Assembly (NCBI GenBank): GCA_005883855.1
Contig: VBAU01000075.1
Coordinates: forward strand, 1-7,336
Length of the DNA: 7,336 nt
Direction of reading: 5' to 3'
Source: Bacteroidota bacterium
GTDB taxonomy: Bacteria; Bacteroidota; Bacteroidia; Chitinophagales; Chitinophagaceae
Shown: positions 1-6,203 of the stretch, piece by piece
Layout of the letters: each line of letters begins with the position of its first letter
Numbering within the stretch: the stretch's first letter is position 1
Translations under genes and position numbers: made by a program
Notes under the pieces: model-generated
Database searches by the model: none
What the model was told of the DNA's origin: nothing
Seen by the model: only the letters and a program-made list of their open reading frames with translations

Positions 1-971
1 TTACGATATTGCATGATCCATTTTGCTATGGTGCTTACCCACAACGGATGAATATTGAGGCAAGGTATCATTCTGAACGATTCTCCGCCAGCATGCAAGA
101 AAGTTTCTTTGCCTTGTTCTGCAATTTCTTCCAGTGTTTCCAGGCAATCGCTCACAAAGGCCGGGCAAACGACTAACAATTTTTTTACTCCTTCTTTTGG
201 CAGCTCACTCAGTCGCTGCGCTGTGTAAGGAGTTAGCCATTTGTCTTTTCCCAATCGTGATTGGAATGACAACTCGAATTTTGAGCCGGGTATATGAAGG
301 GCAGTAGTAACTAATTCAGTGGTTCGGAAGCACTGGTGGCGGTAGCAAAATTGATGAGCCGCAGAGGATTTTTGGCAACAGTCGGGACTCTTCAGGCAAT
401 GGCTCCCTGTAATATCGCCTTTAAGAATGTGGCGCTCGGGAACGCCATGATAGCTGAAAAGAAGTTTATCGTAATCTTGCTGCAAAAGGGGCTACGGCTT
501 AATTGTCGTCAGCTTAAAGTGGTATCTCTTTTTTTTATAGATTTCTTTCATGTACTCAACCGCAGTTTCATAACTGCTCATCGCATAATGCGGGTACAGC
601 GGCATCAGTATCACTTCATCGAGATCCGGATTTTCTTTTAACAATTCTTTGTACGCTGTGGCGGGGCTAGGATTACCGTATCTCATTGCTATGACCACTG
701 GTTCGCTCAATTGTCGCTGGACGCTTTGCTGCAATTGTTTCGTCAAAGCGATTAATGGGGAGCCCTCTTTCGTCCAGATAGATCTATATGCGGCTGCCGA
801 TTTCGCTGCTCTGAAGGGCACAATAATGCATTTCACTAACAAGAAGCGAAACAAATATGGATAGTCGATGACCCGTTCATCCATCAGGAACTCGTGCAGG
901 TATCGCTTTACATCTCTCACTTCCGTCGAATCCGGCGACCCAAGGTTCATTAAAATGATTGCGCGCTTCAT
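1..971 (-). pseudogene. hemH: Ferrochelatase, interrupted by an in-frame stop and a small deletion; 3' end cut by window edge
   Basis: Ferrochelatase inserts Fe2+ into protoporphyrin IX, the last step of protohaem synthesis. The start is taken as ATG at 969-971 (MKRAIILMNLGSPDS); a TTG nine bases upstream is possible but less likely. The N-terminal part (159 residues, 495-971) has the family motifs NLGSPD, VKRYLHEFL, GSPL and MPLYPHYAMSSYE, then ends LTTIKP at TAG 492-494. The same frame stays open from 491 to the window edge (163 codons): LLFSYHGVPERH with the catalytic His (codon 447-449), a Cys-rich stretch at 330-398, SFQSRLG, CPAFVSDCLETLEEIAEQ, and a tail near the normal C-terminus. Between IKP and PLLQQDYD the family has about 15-18 more residues, absent here. 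One in-frame deletion could explain both this gap and the TAG. All other motifs are intact, so the lesion is recent or an assembly error. It is transcribed divergently from hemA. Confidence 0.88.
489..497 (-). other. hemH: Lesion in hemH: in-frame TAG at a probable deletion junction
   Basis: On the minus strand the codons read CCG-TAG-CCC, joining ...TTIKP to PLLQQDYD. Homologues such as E. coli HemH have about 16 extra residues here, starting with an aromatic residue (TAY or TTY) shortly after the IKP-equivalent position. If a 3n-base deletion ran from the second base of that aromatic codon to the first base of an nAG codon (Lys or Arg), the fused codon would be TAG while the downstream frame is kept, as observed. 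AGCC occurs on both sides of the junction, six bases apart, so short homology may have been involved. The mechanism is inference; the stop and its frame are directly visible. Confidence 0.7.
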
Positions 972-991
972 TAAGGTCAAAATCTAATCTG

Positions 992-999
992 CAAATGTA
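992..999 (-). promoter_or_regulatory. Candidate -7 box for hemH (TACATTTG)
   Basis: The minus strand reads TACATTTG, an exact match to the Bacteroidota -7 consensus TAnnTTTG, about 20 bases upstream of the hemH ATG. No clear TTG stands at the expected -33 distance; that region is T-rich (around 1011-1024). The call rests on the -7 match and its position. Confidence 0.4.
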
Positions 1000-1094
1000 G
1001 AGGGGACGGAAAAGAAAAAAAGCGAAATTCCGACCTCGAGCATCACGACAGTTATCGACGTGCAGCAGAAATCTGAAATAGCTCCTTCGGCGTT

Positions 1095-1102
1095 TATATT
1101 TG
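1095..1102 (+). promoter_or_regulatory. Second candidate -7 box upstream of hemA (TATATTTG)
   Basis: TATATTTG matches TAnnTTTG exactly, but it lies about 150 bases upstream of the hemA start and has no TTG at the usual -33 spacing. If used, it would give hemA a long leader that includes the direct repeat at 1174-1191. It could also be a chance match in AT-rich DNA. Confidence 0.22.
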
Positions 1103-1173
1103 AAAACAGTTCGTTATTTAAAAACTACGGTTGAGACACATCATTGCCACGCCTGATAACAATCATGTTTTAA

Positions 1174-1191
1174 AATGACAGTGGAATGACA
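1174..1191. repeat. Direct repeat AATGACA x2 with 11-bp period, upstream of the hemA promoter
   Basis: AATGACA occurs at 1174-1180 and again at 1185-1191, one helical turn apart. It lies about 30 bases upstream of the candidate hemA -7 box at 1222, where an activator would bind next to the -33 region. Immediately upstream and overlapping is an imperfect palindrome, CATgTTTTAAAATG (1164-1177). The repeat is directly visible; its role as an operator is inference, and no regulator gene is in the window. Confidence 0.4.
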
Positions 1192-1221
1192 TAGTTTTTA
1201 GGTCGGAGAGGCTACCGAAAT

Positions 1222-1229
1222 TATTTTTG
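1222..1229 (+). promoter_or_regulatory. Candidate -7 box for the hemA operon (TATTTTTG)
   Basis: TATTTTTG matches the Bacteroidota -7 consensus TAnnTTTG and sits 24 bases before the preferred hemA ATG at 1254, which would give a short leader. The -33 region (about 1195-1203) is T-rich but lacks a clean TTG. This box overlaps the in-frame TTG at 1227, an argument against TTG as the translation start. Confidence 0.45.
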
Positions 1230-1253
1230 TATACGATATATGCAACAAAGCTC

Positions 1254-2480
1254 ATGCAGGCAAATTCGATAAAAGACATATCAAATTTCTGGATCGCCGG
1301 AATTAACTACAAAAAGACTGATGCTACCATTCGGGGACAGTTTGCCGTTCAAGGTGAGCTATGCGCAAATATTTTGAAGCATGCAGTTGCAACTGGTTTG
1401 AACGACCTATTCGTTCTTTCGACCTGCAATCGAACGGAGATTTATGGATTTTCCGATAATGCATCCCAACTTATAGACCTGCTTTGTTCACAGACAACCG
1501 GGACGAAGGAAGTGTTTGAAGAACTGGCGTACGTAAAAAATGGCCACGAAGCAATTCAGCATCTTTTTTATGTTAGCGCCGGGCTGGATTCCCAGATCCT
1601 GGGGGACTACGAAATAGTGGGCCAAATAAAATCGGCTGTAAAATTTGCAAAAGAGCACGGATGCATAAATGTCCTGCTGGAACGACTAGTGAACACGGTT
1701 CTTCAATCCTCGAAAGCGATAAAAAACCAAACTGAGTTAAGCGGTGGTACAGTATCAGTTTCCTTTGCGGCTGTTCAATATATCCGCGAGCATGTGAAGG
1801 GCATTGCCGACAAGAAAATTCTTTTGCTGGGGACTGGAAAGATTGGCAAGATAACCTGTAAAAACCTCGTTCATTATCTCAAGACCACGAATATTACCCT
1901 CATTAATCGAACTGAGGAAAAAGCTGAAGAGTTAGCCAGGGAATTGGGATTAAATCACGCGCCGCTAAGCGAACTGTCAAACTACATTTCGCAGTCTGAT
2001 ATTATCCTGGTAGCCACTGACTCAACGGAGCCAACGATTCTGTCATCTCATCTCAAGGAGCAAACAAGCAAGTTGATCGTTGATCTTTCCATTCCTTATA
2101 ATGTGGAAGCAGCGGCTCAACAACTGCCACATGTGACATTGATTAATGTGGACGAGCTTTCAAAGCTAAAGGATGAAACGCTTGCTAAGCGTGAAGCGGA
2201 AGTTCCCAGGGCTAAGGCCATCATCCGTGAACACATGGCTGATTTCCTTGAATGGCATGAAATGCGTAAGCATGTGCCTGTTTTAAAAGCAATGAAGACC
2301 AAACTGAAAGAAATTCACAACAGCCCATTATTTATACCTTTATATAATAACTCCGCCCATACCGAAGAAAAAATTCAACGGGTTATCAATGGCATGGCTT
2401 TTAAAATGAAGGGGCAAAACCAGCGCGGTTGCCACTACATTCAAGCCATCAATGAATTCATTGCTACCGGTTCTAACTAA
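1254..2480 (+). CDS. hemA: Glutamyl-tRNA reductase
   Basis: HemA reduces glutamyl-tRNA(Glu) with NADPH to glutamate-1-semialdehyde, the first committed step of the C5 route to 5-aminolevulinate. The 408-residue protein starting at ATG 1254 has the expected order: an N-terminal catalytic domain with STCNRTEIYGF (nucleophile Cys58), GLDSQILGDYEIVGQIKSA (about 110-128), an NADPH-binding Rossmann domain with LLGTGKIG (191-198) and INRTEEKAEELA (217-228), the DLSIPYNV segment, then VPRAKAIIREHMADFLEW (317-334) leading into the C-terminal dimerisation helix. In-frame TTG at 1227 would add nine residues, but it lies within the probable -7 box, so ATG 1254 is preferred. Length is typical. It heads the operon, five bases before hemC, and is divergent from hemH. 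The control region upstream has repeats that may regulate it; no riboswitch is evident. Confidence 0.96.
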   Translation: MQANSIKDISNFWIAGINYKKTDATIRGQFAVQGELCANILKHAVATGLNDLFVLSTCNRTEIYGFSDNASQLIDLLCSQTTGTKEVFEELAYVKNGHEAIQHLFYVSAGLDSQILGDYEIVGQIKSAVKFAKEHGCINVLLERLVNTVLQSSKAIKNQTELSGGTVSVSFAAVQYIREHVKGIADKKILLLGTGKIGKITCKNLVHYLKTTNITLINRTEEKAEELARELGLNHAPLSELSNYISQSDIILVATDSTEPTILSSHLKEQTSKLIVDLSIPYNVEAAAQQLPHVTLINVDELSKLKDETLAKREAEVPRAKAIIREHMADFLEWHEMRKHVPVLKAMKTKLKEIHNSPLFIPLYNNSAHTEEKIQRVINGMAFKMKGQNQRGCHYIQAINEFIATGSN

Positions 2481-2485
2481 GAATA

Positions 2486-3415
2486 ATGCGGAAGATCATC
2501 CGGATTGGAACAAGGGAAAGTCAGCTGGCCTTGTGGCAGGCAACACAGGTAAAGGATTTACTTGCTCAGCAAGATTTCGAAAGCGAGTTGGTTTTTATTA
2601 AGAGTGAGGGAGATATTGACCTCGTGACACCGCTATATGAAATCGGTGTCCAGGGAATCTTTACAAGAAGTCTGGACGCTGCACTACTCAATAACAGGAT
2701 CGATGTTGCCGTGCATTCCTTGAAAGATGTGCCCACGCAATTACCAAACGGAATTCTGCAGGCGGCGGTATTGCAACGTGGACCTGTGAATGATCTGCTC
2801 GTGTTTAAGAATAAAGACGCACAAGAAAAATATGCGGTTGGTGACACGCGATTTACTGTGGCCACAAGCAGCATTAGAAGAAAGGCACAGTGGTTGAACC
2901 GATTTTCACGCAGCGTGATTTACAATCTCAGGGGAAACGTAAATACGCGATTAAGAAAATTACAGGATGAAAAGTGGGACGCCGCCATCTTTGCGCAGGC
3001 TGGGTTAGAAAGAATCGGTCTCCGCCCGTCAACAAGCGTTGTTCTGGAGTGGATGTTGCCTGCCCCCGCGCAAGGCGCGATCGTCGTCGTTTGCAGAAAT
3101 GATGACACCTTTTCTATGAAGGCGTGCCGGTACTTCAATCACACTGAGACCGAGATTTGTACAAAAATTGAACGGGATTTTCTGAGAAAATTATTAGGTG
3201 GTTGCTCAACGCCAATTAGTGCGTTGGCCGAATTTAAAAATGAAAAGATTTTTTTTAAGGGAAATATCTTATCTCTTGATGGAAGTCGAAAGGTCGAAAT
3301 TGAAAAAAGCGTCGACGGTCAAGAAGCCAACGAATTGGGAAAACTTGCCGCTGAAGAATTGCTCAGAAAGGGTGGCGAGGAGATAGCAGAGCATTTCCGC
3401 CATGCAACAAAGTAA
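2486..3415 (+). CDS. hemC: Hydroxymethylbilane synthase (porphobilinogen deaminase)
   Basis: HemC condenses four porphobilinogens into the linear tetrapyrrole hydroxymethylbilane, using a covalently bound dipyrromethane cofactor. The 309-residue product shows IGTRESQLALWQA (Arg10), VAVHSLKDVPTQLP with the catalytic Asp81, ATSSIRRKAQ (Arg131, Arg132), NLRGNVNTRLRKL (Arg149, Arg155), LPAPAQGAI (191-199) and LGGCSTPISALAEF, where Cys240 is the cofactor attachment residue. These correspond to E. coli Asp84, the substrate-binding arginines, and Cys242. Length is usual for the family. The ATG follows the hemA stop by five bases with no Shine-Dalgarno sequence, and the 3' end overlaps hemD by 14 bases, so the three genes are almost certainly cotranscribed and probably translationally coupled. 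Confidence 0.97.
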   Translation: MRKIIRIGTRESQLALWQATQVKDLLAQQDFESELVFIKSEGDIDLVTPLYEIGVQGIFTRSLDAALLNNRIDVAVHSLKDVPTQLPNGILQAAVLQRGPVNDLLVFKNKDAQEKYAVGDTRFTVATSSIRRKAQWLNRFSRSVIYNLRGNVNTRLRKLQDEKWDAAIFAQAGLERIGLRPSTSVVLEWMLPAPAQGAIVVVCRNDDTFSMKACRYFNHTETEICTKIERDFLRKLLGGCSTPISALAEFKNEKIFFKGNILSLDGSRKVEIEKSVDGQEANELGKLAAEELLRKGGEEIAEHFRHATK

Positions 3416-4121
3416 AATAACCATATTATCAACCAGGACCATTGATCACCCATTGATAAGGGAAGCTGCCTCGAATACTATAATTGTAGACTCAATATCT
3501 TTTATCAAGACAGAGCCAATTTCATCCATTGAAAAGCAACAGGAGATTGAGCATCTCGCAACCATGCAGGTGAGTGTTATTTTCACAAGTGTGAATGCAG
3601 TAGAAGCAGTGGCGGGGGACCTTGAGGGTTACCAACCCGGTTGGCAGATATTTTGCATCGGCTACGCAACTCGCGATGCTGTCGAAAAATTCTTCGGAAA
3701 AAAATCAATCGCCGAAACCGCTCCAAATGCGGAGGACTTGGCTAAGGCGATCATCACAAAAGCTGAAGCAGACGAAGTGATTTTCTTTTGCGGCGATCAA
3801 CGAAGAGATGAATTGCCCAATATCCTTAGGAGCGCTGACATCGAAGTAAACGAAATAATAGTTTACCACACCGTTGCCATTCCACAAAAGGTTGAAAAGA
3901 AATACAACGGTATTTTATTTTTTAGTCCCAGTGCAGTCAGAAGTTTTTTTCAAGAAAATAAACCGGGCGACGAAACTGTTTTGTTTGCGATTGGTGACAC
4001 CACGGCAAATGAATTGAGACAAATTGCGGGCAACAAAATAATCGTTAGCAGTAAACCCGATACGGAGAATCTGTTAAATGAGATGGTTACTTACTTTCAA
4101 AAGAATCGTATTCACCATTGA
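3402..4121 (+). CDS. hemD: Uroporphyrinogen-III synthase
   Basis: HemD cyclises hydroxymethylbilane with inversion of ring D to give uroporphyrinogen III. Sequence conservation in this family is low, so the call uses weak motifs plus context. The 239-residue protein shows FTSVNAVEAV (61-70, the usual TSxNAV element), FCIGYATRDAVEKF (84-97), VIFFCGDQRRDELPNIL (126-142), EIIVYHT (151-157) with the conserved Tyr155, FFSPSAVRSFF (173-183) and AIGDTTANEL (196-205), which match the two-lobed HemD pattern. Length is slightly under the usual 240-260. The ATG lies inside the end of hemC (14-base overlap), which supports the start and coupled translation. The adjacent hemC and hemE make the identity near certain. 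Confidence 0.92.
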   Translation: MQQSKITILSTRTIDHPLIREAASNTIIVDSISFIKTEPISSIEKQQEIEHLATMQVSVIFTSVNAVEAVAGDLEGYQPGWQIFCIGYATRDAVEKFFGKKSIAETAPNAEDLAKAIITKAEADEVIFFCGDQRRDELPNILRSADIEVNEIIVYHTVAIPQKVEKKYNGILFFSPSAVRSFFQENKPGDETVLFAIGDTTANELRQIAGNKIIVSSKPDTENLLNEMVTYFQKNRIHH

Positions 4122-4122
4122 C

Positions 4123-4140
4123 TCCCGATAGTTATCGGGA
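4123..4140. repeat. Perfect inverted repeat between hemD and hemE
   Basis: TCCCGATA-GT-TATCGGGA is a perfect 8-bp inverted repeat with a 2-base centre (in RNA, 7 pairs around an AGUU loop), starting two bases after the hemD stop. No T-run follows it, so it is not a typical intrinsic terminator, and the genes beyond it belong to the same pathway. CCCGAT-type palindromes of this kind are, from memory, common between genes in some Bacteroidota; I cannot confirm this here. It could act as an mRNA stem that tunes processing or stability between hemD and hemE. Confidence 0.55.
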
Positions 4141-4154
4141 TTACTATTCACAAA

Positions 4155-5201
4155 ATGAGCCATTTTAAAAATGATTTATTGCTAAGGGTGCTTCGCGGAG
4201 AAACGGTGGAACGCCCTCCAGTGTGGATGATGCGGCAGGCAGGCAGGTATCTGCCCGAATACATGGCCCTTCGTGAGAAGTACAGTTTTTTCGAGCGATG
4301 TCAAACGCCTGAGCTGGCGTGTGAGATCACTATTCAACCCGTAGACATTATTGGGGTGGACGCTGCCATTTTATTCTCAGATATCTTGGTTGTACCTCAG
4401 GCGATGGGATTGGAGGTACAATTGGTGGAGTCGAAGGGTCCGATCCTTCCCGAGCCGATACGCACCCGGAGCGATTTTAACCGTATCAGGATTCCGAATG
4501 TGAATGAGAAACTGCAATATGTCTTTGACGCTGTCAAACTAACAAAAAAAGAACTGAATGACCGGGTTCCCTTGATTGGTTTTGCAGGAGCACCGTGGAC
4601 AATACTGTGTTACATGGTGCAGGGCAAAGGGTCGAAAACTTTTGATGAAGCAAAGGCCTTTTGCTACACGCAACCCGAAATGGCTCACCGCTTGTTACAA
4701 ATGATTACGGACACAACAATTGCTTATTGCAAGGAACAGGCAGCCGCAGGCGTTGATGTGGTCCAGCTTTTTGATTCCTGGGGCGGATTACTAAGTCCTA
4801 ACGATTTCAAAAATATTTCACTCAAATACATTGGGCAAATTGTGCGTGCCTTAAAGGATGAGGTGCTCGTGATCGTATTTGCCAAAGGCGCATGGCATTC
4901 GTTAAAACAAATGGCTGACACCGGTACACATGGTTTAGGGATCGATTGGTGCATCGAACCACAAATGGCGAGAAAATTGGCGGGTAGTGGAATCGCGCTG
5001 CAAGGAAATTTTGATCCTGCAAAATTGTTTGCGCCGATTTCCGTAATAAAAAAAGAAGTGAGCCAGATGCTTGAAGATTTTGGAGGGCAGGCACACATTG
5101 CCAACCTGGGTCATGGGATACTGCCAAACACACCTGTTGACCATGCAAAAGCCTTTGTGCAAACAGTAAAAGAATATAAAATTGAAAATGTAAAAGTGTA
5201 A
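4155..5201 (+). CDS. hemE: Uroporphyrinogen decarboxylase
   Basis: HemE removes the four acetate carboxyls of uroporphyrinogen III to give coproporphyrinogen III; it is a cofactor-free cytosolic TIM-barrel enzyme. The 348-residue product carries PPVWMMRQAGRYLPEY (21-36, with Arg27 and Arg31), ILFSDILVVPQAMG (72-85) with the catalytic Asp76, FAGAPWTILCYM with Tyr153, QLFDSWGG with Ser208, LQGNFDP and ANLGHGILPNTP with His320. These match human URO-D Arg37, Arg41, Asp86, Tyr164, Ser219 and His339. Start ATG 4155 lies 33 bases after hemD, with an A-rich leader. Length is usual. The last codons and the stop lie within a tandem 8-base duplication (5189-5204), so the final residues (ENVKV) are probably not conserved. 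Confidence 0.97.
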   Translation: MSHFKNDLLLRVLRGETVERPPVWMMRQAGRYLPEYMALREKYSFFERCQTPELACEITIQPVDIIGVDAAILFSDILVVPQAMGLEVQLVESKGPILPEPIRTRSDFNRIRIPNVNEKLQYVFDAVKLTKKELNDRVPLIGFAGAPWTILCYMVQGKGSKTFDEAKAFCYTQPEMAHRLLQMITDTTIAYCKEQAAAGVDVVQLFDSWGGLLSPNDFKNISLKYIGQIVRALKDEVLVIVFAKGAWHSLKQMADTGTHGLGIDWCIEPQMARKLAGSGIALQGNFDPAKLFAPISVIKKEVSQMLEDFGGQAHIANLGHGILPNTPVDHAKAFVQTVKEYKIENVKV

Positions 5202-5204
5202 AAG
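5189..5204 (+). repeat. Perfect tandem duplication of TGTAAAAG at the end of hemE
   Basis: TGTAAAAG occurs twice in direct succession (5189-5196 and 5197-5204). The second copy supplies the hemE stop codon (TAA 5199-5201). Removing one copy would shift the frame to read through to TGA at 5231-5233, which overlaps the hemF start as ATGA. The duplication is directly visible; that it changed the hemE terminus is inference. Confidence 0.75.
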
Positions 5205-5215
5205 CTTCGGGTTTT
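5200..5215 (+). other. Weak UUCG-loop hairpin between hemE and hemF
   Basis: AAAA-G-C-TTCG-G-G-TTTT can fold with a C(UUCG)G tetraloop, one G-G mismatch and four A-U pairs, and a run of five T follows at 5219-5223. It resembles a weak, leaky terminator or a processing stem, but the A-U stem is poor and hemF follows at 5230. Low confidence. Confidence 0.2.
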
Positions 5216-5229
5216 GCATTTTTCATTCA

Positions 5230-6195
5230 ATGAATATGCTGCAAAAAGTTAAAACAACAGATGTAAAGGGCGCGTGGGTTGATTTCATTCATCAATTGCA
5301 GACTAACATCTGCGCAGCTATTGAGCAATTGGATGGAAGCGCTTGCTTTACCGAAGATGCCTGGCAAAGATTAGACGGTAAAGGTGGTGGTGGCTTGACA
5401 AAAGTGATTCAAAATGGGAATGTATTTGAGAAGGGAGGAGTCAACACTTCTGTTGTCTATGGACAGGTTACTGAGGCGATGCGCAGCCAGTTAAATATTT
5501 CAGATGAGGATGGAGCCAAACGACCCGCCAAATGGTTTGCTGCTGGTATAAGCCTTGTTATTCATCCTGTAAATCCTTTCGTGCCCACCGTTCATTGCAA
5601 CTACCGGATGTTTGAATTATACAACGACGAAGATGTGCTCGCAGACAGGTGGTTCGGAGGTGGAACGGATCTAACCCCTTATTATTTGTTTGAAGAGGAT
5701 GCTCGCAGCTTTCACCAGGCGTATAAAACGGTTTGTGACAAATTTGACTCTATACTCTATCGCACAATGAAGAAAGAGTGTGACGATTATTTTGTAAACA
5801 AGCATCGCAATAATGAAAGGCGAGGAATAGGTGGAATTTTTTACGATCACCGGAGAGCGGACGAGGATCACGGCGTGGATTTTTGGATGAATTTTGCAAA
5901 GGCATGCGGCAACGCTTTTATTCCTGCTTATTTGCCTATTGTCAAAAAAAGGAAAGATATTTCGTTCACCGAAAAGAACAGGTACTGGCAGGAGATCAGG
6001 CGGGGAAGGTATGTGGAATTTAACTTAATCCATGATCGCGGAACGTTGTTTGGGCTAAGAACCGGCGGAAGGATCGAAAGTATCTTAATGAGTTTGCCGC
6101 CAACAGTTAGATTTGAGTATGACTATCAGCCAGAAAAAGATAGTGAAGAACAAAAGCTGATCGGGGTGCTGATGAATCCGAGGGAATGGATTTAA
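5230..6195 (+). CDS. hemF: Oxygen-dependent coproporphyrinogen-III oxidase
   Basis: HemF oxidatively decarboxylates two propionates of coproporphyrinogen III with O2, giving protoporphyrinogen IX. The 321-residue protein contains GKGGGGLTKVI (50-60), GGVNTSVVYG (69-78), WFAAGISLVIHPVNPFVPTV (102-121), then HCNYRMFE (122-129), WFGGGTDLTPYY (141-152), EEDARSFHQAYK (155-166), HRNNERRGIGGIFYDH (192-207) and RYVEFNLIHDRGTLFGLRTG (260-279), a near-complete set of the family signature. His112, His122, His162 and His192 align with the four conserved histidines of E. coli HemF (96, 106, 145, 175). Start ATG 5230 is 28 bases after hemE; a second in-frame ATG lies at 5236. The O2 requirement implies haem synthesis under oxic conditions; no oxygen-independent HemN is in this window. 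Confidence 0.97.
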   Translation: MNMLQKVKTTDVKGAWVDFIHQLQTNICAAIEQLDGSACFTEDAWQRLDGKGGGGLTKVIQNGNVFEKGGVNTSVVYGQVTEAMRSQLNISDEDGAKRPAKWFAAGISLVIHPVNPFVPTVHCNYRMFELYNDEDVLADRWFGGGTDLTPYYLFEEDARSFHQAYKTVCDKFDSILYRTMKKECDDYFVNKHRNNERRGIGGIFYDHRRADEDHGVDFWMNFAKACGNAFIPAYLPIVKKRKDISFTEKNRYWQEIRRGRYVEFNLIHDRGTLFGLRTGGRIESILMSLPPTVRFEYDYQPEKDSEEQKLIGVLMNPREWI

Positions 6196-6203
6196 TAAAT
6201 AAT

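Noticed and set aside
492..494. Stop-codon readthrough or recoding at the hemH TAG.
   Set aside because: Readthrough would still leave out about 15-18 residues, and there is no sign of a recoding element; a deletion or assembly error explains it more simply.
336..864. Plus-strand open frames at 336-641 and 649-864 opposite hemH.
   Set aside because: They show no family motifs, while the minus strand clearly encodes ferrochelatase; they are antisense shadows.
1029..1207. 8-base inverted repeat TCCGACCT (1029-1036) and AGGTCGGA (1200-1207) near the two divergent promoters.
   Set aside because: An 8-base match of this kind is expected by chance about once in a region of this size, and the two copies lie at different distances from the two -7 boxes.
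1227..1253. TTG at 1227 as the hemA start, giving a nine-residue N-terminal extension.
   Set aside because: The TTG lies inside the likely -7 box TATTTTTG, so it would be upstream of the transcript, and the ATG at 1254 gives the usual N-terminus.
4724..5226. Three overlapping minus-strand open frames opposite hemE.
   Set aside because: They are antisense to the strongly conserved hemE, have no recognisable motifs and no plausible start context.
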